64,000 nt of DNA from Bacteroidetes bacterium UBA1935 (GTDB lineage Bacteria > Bacteroidota > Bacteroidia > Chitinophagales > Chitinophagaceae): the NCBI GenBank assembly GCA_002337045.1, contig DDFF01000008.1:558001-622000 (forward strand). Reading direction: 5' to 3'. A program made the position numbers and the translations under genes. The notes under the pieces are model-generated. The model ran no database searches. It had not been told where the DNA came from and was given only the letters and a program-made list of their open reading frames with translations. Below are positions 8,917-17,758 of this stretch, piece after piece; within the stretch, counting starts at the first letter, position 1; each line of letters starts with the position of its first letter.

Positions 8917-9813
8917 CTAAGAAAGGATAGGATATAATATTTTTCGGGTTTTTCCTTCAAAACATTTAGCAAGGCTTGCGGTAGTTCGCTGGACAGCATT
9001 CATTAAAGGGCTTTTTTGCTCACCTATCACAACATCCATTGCAGGTATTGTCAATAACTGCTTCTTCATGTTCGGGGTCAATTCCAGAAATTGCCCATTA
9101 TTACTTACTATCTCACACACGATTTGATCTACAAATGGCCTATAAGGTTCCATAATATCATCAGCTAAACAGTAAGCATTATACTGGTTCTTATGAAAAA
9201 TTCCGAGCGTTGGTAACAAGCCGGATCCTACCAAGCTACGGGCTACAAGTGCTCTTAATATTGCATATCCATAATTTAATAGGTTATTGGGTGGAGCGCC
9301 ATACCGTTCACGGGTAAAATTCAGAAAAGGAGGGAAAAGGTTCTTCCAATAATATACCGCTGCTCTAGCTTCATGATTATCACTGTCGCCACTTTTTACT
9401 TCTTTTGCGAAGTTTAATAATAACTTATTATCCGTTTTTTCTTTTTGCAGTACTGCTGCCTGATTAGTTATTTTAGCAATAACTGTCTGTTGCCATAATT
9501 GCTTTTTTAGGGGTACAGTAGCTTCTACCTGTGCTTGAAACTTCTCACTTTGAAGCGTATTGCCGTCTAAGTTTAAAAACAAACCCACCGGATGATGGGT
9601 GGTATCACAGGTAATTAATGCGGTGTTATTCGCAAGCAACTTAGCCATTAGGGCTTGCGTAATTGTTATTTGTTGGTGGTCAAGTATGACAAGCCCGATG
9701 TCTTCTATTGGTGCTTGTTTTATCTCACCGCTGTCATGCATCTCTATAACCATTTGCTCATTGGTGGTTTTCAAGTATGCAGGGTTTCCAAAGTAAAGGG
9801 TACGCTTAATCAT
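8917..9813 (-). CDS. cas1: CRISPR-associated endonuclease Cas1 (type II)
   Basis: 298 residues, the full type II length. It starts MIKRTLYFGNPAYL and has the Cas1 metal-binding residues: Glu148 in DNHEARAAVYYW, His207 in LGIFHKNQYNAYC, and the acidic cluster Asp218/Asp219/Glu222 in LADDIMEP. Cas1 is the integrase that inserts new spacers. Its ATG lies 2 bases after the cas9 stop, so the two are probably translated together. With all catalytic residues present and 31 perfect repeats in the array, the adaptation module looks functional. Confidence 0.97.
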   Translation of the reverse strand: MIKRTLYFGNPAYLKTTNEQMVIEMHDSGEIKQAPIEDIGLVILDHQQITITQALMAKLLANNTALITCDTTHHPVGLFLNLDGNTLQSEKFQAQVEATVPLKKQLWQQTVIAKITNQAAVLQKEKTDNKLLLNFAKEVKSGDSDNHEARAAVYYWKNLFPPFLNFTRERYGAPPNNLLNYGYAILRALVARSLVGSGLLPTLGIFHKNQYNAYCLADDIMEPYRPFVDQIVCEIVSNNGQFLELTPNMKKQLLTIPAMDVVIGEQKSPLMNAVQRTTASLAKCFEGKTRKILYPILS

Positions 9814-9815
9814 GC

Positions 9816-12800
9816 CTATATTTTTAGAATATTACCAAGTGTATCAATTTTAACTTTTACAGCTTTAATCGTTGAATGGCGAACATTAATTACAACTCCA
9901 GATGCATATTCTTTTGGTTTATCAGTATTAACATTAGAATAATGATGTTTAGAAAGTGCTATTTGCCCATTAACATTAAATTTCACAACTTGATATAAAC
10001 GATTAAATAATTCTCGTCTATTCTCCCAATCAATTTCATCTGGGTGGTCGCTGTAAACAACAACCATTTCTTTTTGCTTCAAAGAGTATAATAGTTTTTT
10101 ATTATTTTTTGATATGGGGATTAATGGCTTGTGTTCCCGCTTGTTTTTAACGGCTTCGTAAAAGGATACTGTTTCAAAATCCCTTTTACCATCAGAACCT
10201 TGATAAATCGCTATGCAATAATTATTTCCCGAGGAAACAAATAATTTTGGATTTTCTTTAGGTCTTAATTGAATAAGGTTTTCAGCATTATCAATTATTC
10301 TCACGGAGTTAATAGGCACTTTCTTACCAGTTTTTGTTTTCATAAATACCGGTAGAGCCAACGCTTGTTTTATTTTTCCGCCATTATTTGAGATGTGGTC
10401 TTTAATTATTTCTCGAATCTTAGGGTCTACTATTTTGTCAATATGTTTTTCAGTTTCGATTTTATTGGTTGGCTTTCGATACACATAATTTTGTTCGCCT
10501 GTATGCGGATTATTAATAAGTCCATAATGGGTATCTTCATGTAATGACCCTCTGACTTGGAATGTTTTTTGTTTATACTTTTTATGAGAAGCAGAATGAA
10601 TATACTTATTCGTTTTTGTGTTCAAGAGCCTTTTCTTATCCCTGTACGAAACAAGGACATTCTGTAAACGTTCATTTACTTCTAATTTAAACGAAGGGTA
10701 AGGAAATTTTATTCCTTCAACACGCATTTTACCTAATCCATCGAATTGGCTTTCTTTGCTAAGTATTTGTATATATCTTTCACTTGTGAACGCAATGACA
10801 ACAGCATCAATAATATGATGCCGATGGTCATGTCTTGATTTTTCGTTAACCCCTTCAAGGTTTAGTAGTTCATTTAATCCCCAAAATTTCCTAAGCCAGC
10901 TAGTAGCTTGCCCATTTGTAACCTTTACGCTAGTACATACTTTCTTAAAATGAGTTACCACTTCTCTAGCGACATACGCAGTGTTATTAAGTTGGCTGTT
11001 TAAAAAGTCATCTGGTAGCTCTGTTCTAGTAAATTGCTGCTGTTTATTATCATTAAAATGTTTTATACGCTCTTTAAAAGCCTTCCATTGTTCCGGCTTG
11101 TGCCCTAAATATTCAAAAGGTGTGCGATTACCTTTATCCTCGTTTATGTCCTTTTCACATAAAGTTTTATTAGCGAATGAGTCATTCATACACTTACTGT
11201 ATGGGATGATATGCTCTATTTCTATTTCAGAACTAAATAGCTTTGTTAGATTAATAACATTGCCGGTATATGGAGAGATTCGTCCACACTCAAGCCACAA
11301 CTCATATTTTTCTTTATCATTTGTTTTTATATTACGAGCAAATTTTTTGAACTCGTCAGTATCAATATGTCCATTTATTTTTTTAAGCTCATCCTCTGCA
11401 AACTGCATTTCTAGAAATAATTCAAATTTTATTAATTCTGATTTGCTTATGTACTCTTTTCCAAGTCGTTTCTTTAAAAAATCTCTATACTCGTCTCTGC
11501 GCCTATTTGTATCGTCATTTCTTCTTTTCATTTGTTCACGTTCATTTTTAGGCTTCTTCAATGAACGTGCCATCTCCACTTTAATACTGTCAGGATGGCC
11601 ATATTTTTGAATTATTGCATTAACGAGCCGGGCACTTTCGCTGATACATTGTTGTACTAAGGGGTTTTTAATTAAATCTTTGGAGTCTATTACTATTTTA
11701 TCTTGCAAAACTCTGTCAGGATAATTGTCTTCAGCATTATAGGAATGATGATACCCAGCTGCTGTTGCCGCCTCAGAATAGCTCATGCCATTTTTCAAAT
11801 GAAACAAAATTCCATTCTCAATAACATCTCCTTCTCTACCTTTGAGTAACGCTTTGGTGCTAATATTGGCATAGCCATCCTCTAACAATACTGCAGCAAA
11901 TTTTTCAGCCTGAATATCTGTAAAATCTAGTTTATCTATAGCATAGTGGTATAGCCAATCTTCATCATCAGCAAAAAATAATATATGCCATAATTGATGC
12001 TGCTTTTCAGCACTAAATGTCCAATAATCGCTGCCGATTGCTATAGCGATTCTTGCATGAGTAGTGTTACCTTTAATCTTTTCAGGTATTTCATTGAACG
12101 TTACGTGTGTAAGTTCCAGTACTTTTTTTATTTGTGTAACAGAACAGCTTTCATTTACATTCAGTAAGTAAAATAGTTTATTTCTTTCCTCTACAGTAAG
12201 CGATTCTCTATAACGATCTCCGGTAGTTATTCTGATATTATTAATTAACTGCCAGATTCGAAATTCTTGAAACTCTATTTTGCTTACCGGACAGCATTTT
12301 TTAGATGGTTCAAACCAACATTTACCAACTAAATGCTTTTGTGATTTTAGCTTTCGTTGATAGTACAGGCAATCGTCTTTGATTCGTTTTTTATTATTCT
12401 CTGTTAGTACATCGGGATAATAGTCTTTTTGTTTCCCCCATAATAGGTCAAATTCCTGGCTATACAGTTTTCTGTCTACGTGTTTAGTTCGTATTCGTTC
12501 TGTTGGCTCTTGAGTGTTATAAGTATTTTCATTATCAGTATTTTTAAGGAAAAGTAAATAAAAATATTCCCCAATAGTCCTACAGTTATTATCAACTATT
12601 GTTCGCTCTAACTCTTTCATTTCGAGCTTTAGAACACTTCTTTCTTTTTCATCCGTCTTTCCTTTTTTGCTGCTTTTAAAACCCCTCCTTTGATTTAGCA
12701 ACAATATTATTCTGCCAAATTCTTCTAAAGATAATTTTTCATCTAACCCTTTTCTTCTAAGGGCATACAGTTCTTTTGATGGCAGTTGTATGAGATTATT

Positions 12801-13061
12801 TTCAGGAAGCATATTTAGCTCTCCTAATATTGCAATTAATGTCTTTCGCCTTAATTTATATCTGAAATATCCCCTACGTATACTACGGGCTAATCTTCTA
12901 GAAGCATTCTTTGAAATTTCACTTCCAGATTTATTATAATCGTCTTCTTTTACTCCGACAGGAAATATCCGTACACCGCAATCAATTATTTTTTTATCTT
13001 CTTCAATTAACGCCCAACCAATGCTGTTAATGCCGATATCAAGACCAAGAATCTTTTTCAT
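9816..13061 (-). CDS. cas9: CRISPR-associated endonuclease Cas9, subtype II-C
   Basis: 1081 residues, within the compact II-C range. RuvC-I LGLDIGINSIGWAL places the catalytic Asp at residue 8. The Arg-rich bridge helix lies around residues 53-75 (ASRRLARSIRRGYFRYKLRR). RuvC-II IKVEMARSL has Glu496. The HNH motif IEIEHIIPYS has His617. RuvC-III RHHIIDAVVIAF has His749 and Asp752. All nuclease residues are intact, so it should cut both strands under crRNA:tracrRNA guidance. The start MKKILGLDIG is certain from the RuvC-I spacing. It is first in the cas9-cas1-cas2 operon and is divergent from the predicted tracrRNA. The PAM cannot be read from this window. Confidence 0.98.
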   Translation of the reverse strand: MKKILGLDIGINSIGWALIEEDKKIIDCGVRIFPVGVKEDDYNKSGSEISKNASRRLARSIRRGYFRYKLRRKTLIAILGELNMLPENNLIQLPSKELYALRRKGLDEKLSLEEFGRIILLLNQRRGFKSSKKGKTDEKERSVLKLEMKELERTIVDNNCRTIGEYFYLLFLKNTDNENTYNTQEPTERIRTKHVDRKLYSQEFDLLWGKQKDYYPDVLTENNKKRIKDDCLYYQRKLKSQKHLVGKCWFEPSKKCCPVSKIEFQEFRIWQLINNIRITTGDRYRESLTVEERNKLFYLLNVNESCSVTQIKKVLELTHVTFNEIPEKIKGNTTHARIAIAIGSDYWTFSAEKQHQLWHILFFADDEDWLYHYAIDKLDFTDIQAEKFAAVLLEDGYANISTKALLKGREGDVIENGILFHLKNGMSYSEAATAAGYHHSYNAEDNYPDRVLQDKIVIDSKDLIKNPLVQQCISESARLVNAIIQKYGHPDSIKVEMARSLKKPKNEREQMKRRNDDTNRRRDEYRDFLKKRLGKEYISKSELIKFELFLEMQFAEDELKKINGHIDTDEFKKFARNIKTNDKEKYELWLECGRISPYTGNVINLTKLFSSEIEIEHIIPYSKCMNDSFANKTLCEKDINEDKGNRTPFEYLGHKPEQWKAFKERIKHFNDNKQQQFTRTELPDDFLNSQLNNTAYVAREVVTHFKKVCTSVKVTNGQATSWLRKFWGLNELLNLEGVNEKSRHDHRHHIIDAVVIAFTSERYIQILSKESQFDGLGKMRVEGIKFPYPSFKLEVNERLQNVLVSYRDKKRLLNTKTNKYIHSASHKKYKQKTFQVRGSLHEDTHYGLINNPHTGEQNYVYRKPTNKIETEKHIDKIVDPKIREIIKDHISNNGGKIKQALALPVFMKTKTGKKVPINSVRIIDNAENLIQLRPKENPKLFVSSGNNYCIAIYQGSDGKRDFETVSFYEAVKNKREHKPLIPISKNNKKLLYSLKQKEMVVVYSDHPDEIDWENRRELFNRLYQVVKFNVNGQIALSKHHYSNVNTDKPKEYASGVVINVRHSTIKAVKVKIDTLGNILKI

Positions 13062-13161
13062 GGTTATTACTTTTAAAGTAAAAATCTAATTCTTGATAGG
13101 TTATAGCTTACATATAAGGTTTTATGTAAGGAAATATTAAGTCAAAAATTAATGAATTATT

Positions 13162-13174
13162 CTCTTACAAACAA
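13162..13174 (+). repeat. Fragment matching CRISPR repeat 3' end
   Basis: CTCTTACAAACAA matches 13 consecutive bases of the 3' end of the array repeat, in the same orientation, in the cas9-tracrRNA intergenic region. It may be a relic of a repeat from which the tracrRNA locus arose, or part of the cas9 promoter region on the minus strand. Thirteen bases alone do not prove origin. Confidence 0.4.
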
Positions 13175-13250
13175 GTTTGTGTTTTAAAATTGATGTTTGA
13201 ACTTTCAAACTACTCATTTGAAAATCTGTTTTATAGTTTATGATATTTCT

Positions 13251-13258
13251 TATCTTTG
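13251..13258 (+). promoter_or_regulatory. Bacteroidota -7 element for tracrRNA
   Basis: TATCTTTG is an exact match to the Bacteroidota -7 consensus TAnnTTTG and ends three bases before the anti-repeat, placing transcription initiation at about 13262. No perfect -33 TTTG is seen at the usual distance; a TGTT lies about 20 bases upstream. The promoter assignment is inferred from this match and its position. Confidence 0.6.
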
Positions 13259-13260
13259 AT

Positions 13261-13336
13261 TTGAAAGCTTATCACAATAAGTGATTATTCCGCAGGCGAC
13301 AAGCCTCTGCTCCAGTTCTTCTGGAGCATTTTTTTT
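13261..13336 (+). ncRNA. tracrRNA (predicted)
   Basis: The anti-repeat TTGAAAGCTTATCACAA (13261-13277) is complementary to the first 18 bases of the array repeat except for a two-base internal mismatch. It is followed by AATAAGTGATTATTCCG, which resembles the nexus of tracrRNAs from related Bacteroidota II-C systems as I remember them. Next come a GCAGGC/GCC stem and a perfect terminator: TGCTCCAG (13308-13315), a 5-base loop, CTGGAGCA (13321-13328) and eight T. It sits upstream of cas9 on the opposite strand with a -7 element just before it. It pairs with crRNA repeats, allows RNase III processing and anchors Cas9. The strand is fixed by the terminator. Confidence 0.9.
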
Positions 13337-13952
13337 ACACAATTTATATTTCACTGCTCGCTTTCAAAACGAAATGAACGAAGCATTGAGAGAATGTAGT
13401 TGCGAGCTCCAAAGGCTGGTGTGAGCACATAAGCATGCAATGCGGTGTGAGTCTCAGTGAAGGATTTTTGCGCTGTATGCTATTCAGCTAAAGTTTGTGC
13501 AAGCAAAAATCCATTACGCAGCCGTTGGTAGCGCAGGCGAGCAAGCCATCAAACAGCGGATGGACTATGCCAGACTGAATGAGAGAAGTGTGAAGCGGAG
13601 TGCAATAGAAACGAATGAAGTGTGGTATAGGATGGAAAATTCCAGTACATACTTAATGAATCTGTTTACCCTGTGAGCTAGCTATCAGCCTATGATTATT
13701 GTTAATGCTATCACCTTGTACGATGAGGTTGACAAATGTAATTGCTCCATGGTAATTTGTATTCAGATTTTGCTACAATGTTGCTCGAAATCTGCTACAA
13801 TGAAAAATGCTGGATTTGCAATTATCTTACTTATTATCAATGACTTATGTAAAATGCTACAAATGCTACCTGAAAATGAGCAAGAAATTTGTGTCTATCC
13901 TGTATAAAGTTTACACTTGTTAGGAGTTGGAATATCACTTGCATATACATTA
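13337..13952. other. Intergenic, GC-elevated structured segment, no clear gene
   Basis: About 13360-13640 is visibly richer in G and C than its surroundings and carries no convincing reading frame. GGATTTTTGC (13462-13471) is perfectly inverted at 13503-13512 around an inner GCTG/CAGC stem. GCAGGCGAGCAAGCC (13533-13547) differs by one inserted base from the tracrRNA stem at 13292-13305. A 71-codon plus frame at 13692-13907 has no recognisable features. The origin is unknown; it could be remnant mobile DNA or a structured RNA. Confidence 0.4.
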
Positions 13953-13987
13953 AATAATAAAGGAGCCTTATTGGCTCCTTTATTATT
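13953..13987. terminator. Perfect 15-bp hairpin flanking element copy A
   Basis: AATAATAAAGGAGCC, loop TTATT, GGCTCCTTTATTATT. A hairpin with the same AGGAGCC/GGCTCCT core but different, still complementary, outer bases lies beside element copy C at 39397-39429. The A/T-rich outer arms suit a bidirectional terminator. Confidence 0.7.
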
Positions 13988-13992
13988 GACTC

Positions 13993-14166
13993 TAACGGGC
14001 TCATATTATCAATAATTACCAGTTTTCTAAAATATTATATTTTGAACGAGTTTGAAAAATAGACTCAGTGAAAACTGCTTAAAGTTAAGCCTACATTGTC
14101 TTTCAGGGGATAAATACGCCAGAAAAAGTCCTTCAGTTGGTTCGACACTCGTTCCGTAGACTCCAC
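13993..14166 (-). repeat. Dispersed intergenic element, copy A
   Basis: One of four long copies (with B, C and D) of an element of about 170 bp. A 36-base AT-rich block (plus-strand CCAGTTTTCTAAAATATTAT and onward to GAGTTTG) is essentially identical in all four. The other end reads GGTTCGACACTCGTTCCG then TAGACTCCAC in copies A, B and D. On the minus strand it holds a 33-codon frame (14065-14166, GTG to TGA). It is followed on the plus strand by a hairpin at 14181-14221. There is no transposase and no clear target duplication. Confidence 0.8.
14065..14166 (-). CDS. Possible 33-aa peptide in element copy A
   Basis: GTG-started frame VESTERVSNQLKDFFW then RIYPLKDNVGLTLSSFH, ending TGA. Equivalent frames of exactly the same length occur in copies B and D. 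Copy C lacks the first part but keeps ISKQLKDFFWRIYPLKD. Differences between copies in QLKDFFWRIYPLKD are all synonymous. No ribosome-binding site is evident and I know no family. It could be a real small protein, a conserved fragment of a larger one, or part of an RNA element. Confidence 0.4.
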   Translation of the reverse strand: MESTERVSNQLKDFFWRIYPLKDNVGLTLSSFH

Positions 14167-15057
14167 TTTCTAAAATTTAAAGCCCCTGAAAGTCGCTACT
14201 GTAGCGTTTTTTCAGGGGTTTGACGTTTTTTGAATTATTTTTTTGCTATTTGTAAATATCTGATTTTTAATATCGTTTGGTTCGATCCCTGTAGACTTCA
14301 CATAATTGATAAGAGTTTCAAAGTATATACTTTGGAGCCCTTTTTTCAGTTGTACACCATTTGCACTCACAACAGATACAGTTTTAATGGAGTCATAATT
14401 GCTATACCACAGAATGTACCTTAATACAGATTTATTATAGCGAAAACTGCACACGATTTTGATAGCTTATAGTAGTGAGTGTGGCACAATTTGATACTAT
14501 AAGTGTATAGCAACTATAATTGATACAAACTGACATTGTATAGATTTTATACTGTGTCATTATACTTCTAATGAATCCAATAAGAGTTTTGTCTGAACAT
14601 GTGCTAATTATATACTAATTGATCTTGTTTGTGTTTCCTCTAAATATCTTTGTTATCAAATTTAAATGCATATTTCGAAAAATTATAGCAAGAGATAAAC
14701 TGTCCTTTGCGTTTAATGCTGCTGGTCTATTATCTTTAATATGGTTATCATCAAACCGTATGCAGATGCTACTATAGTTATTGTTCCCGCTACTTTGACG
14801 GTTTTACACGAGCTATTTTCTAGGATAAACGCTGATACATATATGCCAAGAACATACTAGGTATCCCTTTAGGATAATATTGTTCCGATGTATCTTCTTA
14901 TTTGATACACAAGGACGGTATTAATAAATCGTTTTGTCTACCTATTTCGGAATGTTGTAAGTTATTAAATGCGCTTTGGGGCTAATTTGTTGTTACAATA
15001 AGTCGTTTACAACGGTCGATAATCTGAAGTTCTGACATAGCATGTTAACAACTAATC
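14167..15057. other. Intergenic, AT-rich; one doubtful small ORF
   Basis: Contains the hairpin at 14181-14221 (CCCCTGAAA at 14183-14191 pairs with TTTCAGGGG at 14210-14218, plus an inner CGCTAC/GTAGCG stem). An 80-codon minus-strand frame at 14212-14454 starts MCSFRYNKSVLRYILW; its composition is plausible for a protein but it has no known motif. From 14455 to 15057 I see only AT-rich DNA without genes or clear repeats. Confidence 0.45.
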
Positions 15058-15978
15058 TTACAAATTCATGAAATGACTAGGGCGTACGAATATGTTTCGT
15101 CTTTTTGCATCTATAATAATATTGAAACGTATGATAATTTCACTCCCTGCAACATTGATTCGACGATTGTTTAATAGCCCTTCAATAAAACCAATTTGTA
15201 TATTGTTTAATACATAATCACCAAGAATAAATGTAGGCATTACAGATTGCCTACTTCGGATTTTTTCACCATAAGCATTTTCCAAATTTTGTTCACCTAA
15301 ACTCGGTAATTCATCTTGAAGGCATGGTTCCTGTTCACAAGAATCGGCAAGTAAAAGACCGCCATCATATCCCGAATGCAAGAGAAAGAGACGTCTGGTA
15401 CTGGATCGTATTGTTTTGCAAGTTGCCTCAACAAGTGATAGACCTTGAAGATTGGATAACTTCAGTCTTTTGTACTGTTTGACCTTAAATGGTAATTTTG
15501 TTGAAACTATAATTAGAAGCCTATCAAAATCAATTTCTACAACCTTACCAGCAAACAGAGCCATGCCGAATTTGCCATCTGTCTCAAAACTGGAGTTTAT
15601 GTCTTCAGTGATTGGTAGATTCTTCCAGACTTTGTCGCCAATTTGTAGCGTATTATTTTCACTGCTTCTAGAAAGATTTACAGATTTACCCCAACTGCTG
15701 ATAGTGTCCTGTACGCTATTGAAGCGCAGCGATTTTAATTTACCGGTCACATCTTTGATGAGGTAAACTCCGTCAGACGCAGTACTGAACATTAGCCGAA
15801 TTGTATCTCTTTTATTAAGTAATGCCCGGACTACAATACTTTTATGCGGTGTAAGTGTAAATGGTATAACTATACTCTTTGTCGCACCAGATGTGCTTGA
15901 ACGTTGTCTAGCAAAGCTAATAAGCGCGTATGTAGAGCAGAACATAATAAGGCCAATGCAAACAAGATTAAAGCGCAT
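15058..15978 (-). CDS. Aspartic-protease-like protein lacking both catalytic Asp
   Basis: 306 residues with an N-terminal signal anchor (FNLVCIGLIMFCSTYALISF). It follows the two-lobe layout of Bacteroidota retropepsin/pepsin-like proteins: strand IVVRALLNKRDTIRLMF, then STASDGVYL where the family has D-T-G/A-S. A second lobe has LFLLHSGYDGGLLL where D-T-G is expected. It ends with the usual strand RFNIIIDAKRRNIFVRPS. Both catalytic aspartates appear replaced (Ser and His), so it is probably a non-catalytic paralogue acting in the envelope or periplasm. The assignment rests on motif layout only. It is a single gene with long AT-rich DNA upstream. Confidence 0.6.
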   Translation of the reverse strand: MRFNLVCIGLIMFCSTYALISFARQRSSTSGATKSIVIPFTLTPHKSIVVRALLNKRDTIRLMFSTASDGVYLIKDVTGKLKSLRFNSVQDTISSWGKSVNLSRSSENNTLQIGDKVWKNLPITEDINSSFETDGKFGMALFAGKVVEIDFDRLLIIVSTKLPFKVKQYKRLKLSNLQGLSLVEATCKTIRSSTRRLFLLHSGYDGGLLLADSCEQEPCLQDELPSLGEQNLENAYGEKIRSRQSVMPTFILGDYVLNNIQIGFIEGLLNNRRINVAGSEIIIRFNIIIDAKRRNIFVRPSHFMNL

Positions 15979-16051
15979 TGATTAATATTAAGTATGAGTT
16001 GAAATAAAAAGCCCGCTACTTGCAGGCTTCCCAAGAAATAAATGTTTCAAA

Positions 16052-16897
16052 CTATTGATTCTTTAAGACCTTGACTATACTGTGATTGCCGAGCTTATCC
16101 TTGAGTTGAAGGAAGTAAATGCCTACAGGTAAAGAGCTAATGTCTGTAGTGACATTTTCTGTATTCAAAACTATCTGTAACATTTGTTGTCCATTACTGT
16201 TGAGCAATGAAGCATTTGCTCCTATAGCATTTTCAATCGTTAGCGATGCACATGTAGGGCTAGTTGAAACTTTAAAAAGCCTACCGCCAAGTGAATTGTC
16301 AAAGACCCCTGATGCGCCTCCTTTGCCACTGACACTTAAATTGTCGAAGCTAACGTCCATCCAGTTGTTAACTGTCCGATACCTAAATGCAATGTAACTG
16401 GTGCCTAGAGTGTTGGGGATAGTAATACCGGTAAACTTCCTCCATCCTATACCAGTTTGATAATTACTTCCACGAAAATCAAGAAGAAGCGTCTTGCTAG
16501 TTGCAAGGGCGGGGTCGGCTGAACCTTTTAATAGGTATATAGCCACAGTATCACCGATGTCTGGCATCCCTAAACCTGTAAATGAAGCCCTGAATGAATC
16601 AAGATTTCCACCAGCAGTAAAAGCAAACGGTGGGGATACATACCAATCATCTGTGGCAGTTGATCCACTTGTCGGGTAACCATGATACAGACACTTTGTT
16701 CCAGCGTATGCACCAACTGAATTAAAAGTCCAGATGCTGGCCGGATCTTGTGCACCTTTTCGAAAAACTTGCCATGACGGTGGATTATTGTTTTCAAACC
16801 CTGTGCTATAAGGTAAAGATGTAGTTTGCGCCGAACTGATTTTAGTCAGCATTAGCATTGCAGCGAAAGCGAAAATTTTGTTCATTTTAGATTTCAT
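16052..16897 (-). CDS. T9SS cargo with choice-of-anchor J domain
   Basis: I place the start at the ATG 16897 (MKSKMNKIFAFAAMLMLTKISSAQ), which gives a proper signal peptide; a longer frame to 16942 adds an unlikely N-terminus. Residues about 25-190 match the cleaved-adhesin/choice-of-anchor J fold: LPYSTGFENNNPPSWQVF, TDDWYVSPPF, and SYIAFRYRTVNNWMDVSFDNLSV. The C-terminal 75 residues are a type A T9SS sorting domain (LNSNGQQMLQIVLN, ISSLPVGIYFLQL, HSIVKVLKNQ). It is predicted to be exported through the outer membrane and attached to the cell surface. It is monocistronic. Confidence 0.85.
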   Translation of the reverse strand: MKSKMNKIFAFAAMLMLTKISSAQTTSLPYSTGFENNNPPSWQVFRKGAQDPASIWTFNSVGAYAGTKCLYHGYPTSGSTATDDWYVSPPFAFTAGGNLDSFRASFTGLGMPDIGDTVAIYLLKGSADPALATSKTLLLDFRGSNYQTGIGWRKFTGITIPNTLGTSYIAFRYRTVNNWMDVSFDNLSVSGKGGASGVFDNSLGGRLFKVSTSPTCASLTIENAIGANASLLNSNGQQMLQIVLNTENVTTDISSLPVGIYFLQLKDKLGNHSIVKVLKNQ

Positions 16898-16942
16898 TTT
16901 ATTATGATTGTGAGAAAATAATTCTAAATCACAGCTGAGCAT

Positions 16943-17758
16943 GAAATTAAGCTTGGCCTTATATCAATAATTAGCGGCCACATATTTATTTCTAACCCAG
17001 TATTAAAGCTATATTCCTATCTCATAGTCGCATTTGAAGTAGAAACATTTAAACATGTATTATCCTTTGGAAGGAAATTTCATGTCTTTATGATTTCTTA
17101 TTACAAAGACGTGTTTAAAAAAGAAAATTAAAGGGTTGATTTAAGCCAATAAACAGTCAAATAAGGGCATGTTTTTCAGGAATTCAAATCCAGTGTACAA
17201 ATGATTATCATTAATATACTCAGGGATTAACCCAAAATAATCAGAGAGATTTTGTGCTAATCATTTTACAAATCAACGTCTGAAAAAAGCACTAAAACAT
17301 ACAGCTTAATAAACAAGAACTATAGTAGGGCTACAGAAATTAATATTGATTATTCAACAATTGGAGCACAGGCTCAGTATGCAATCAACACTATAAAATT
17401 TTGAATTACTTTTTGTAGCTTGGATTAATAATTAGCTTTACAATACCGTTGCGCACTCACTTCCAATTGTACAACTTCCTCCCAATAATAGAACAAAAGA
17501 TAGACTAGGGGTATAAGAGCTATTATTTATATTCATTTACCGTCAGCACACAATCTCAACATACTTCAGGTATATCTTCGTGAATGCTAAAATGGTCTTA
17601 CCTGAAAATTTTTATAACTAGGTTCAGGTTTAAGTACTGAATTTGTTGAACTATAGTTTTGTTTAATGACATTAAAATTGAAGAACAATGAATCACTATC
17701 TCAAGTTATCTGTAAGCCCCTATCATACCGTTATAAAGAAATATAACCTTCTATTTTA
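16943..17758. other. Intergenic, no gene seen
   Basis: About 0.8 kb of AT-rich DNA between two minus-strand T9SS genes. No reading frame with coding character, no RNA gene and no clear repeat was seen. It may hold the promoter of the 16.0-16.9 kb gene, as well as eroded DNA. Confidence 0.5.

Noticed and set aside
13692..13907. 71-codon plus frame after the tracrRNA
   Set aside because: No signal, motif or coding-like pattern, and no plausible start context. Treated as chance.
14133..14166. tRNA-like 3' end (GGTTCGA and ACTCCAC) in the dispersed element
   Set aside because: The T-stem does not pair well, and there is no anticodon or D arm. The resemblance to a tRNA T-loop is superficial; the synonymous pattern in the minus frame explains the conservation better.
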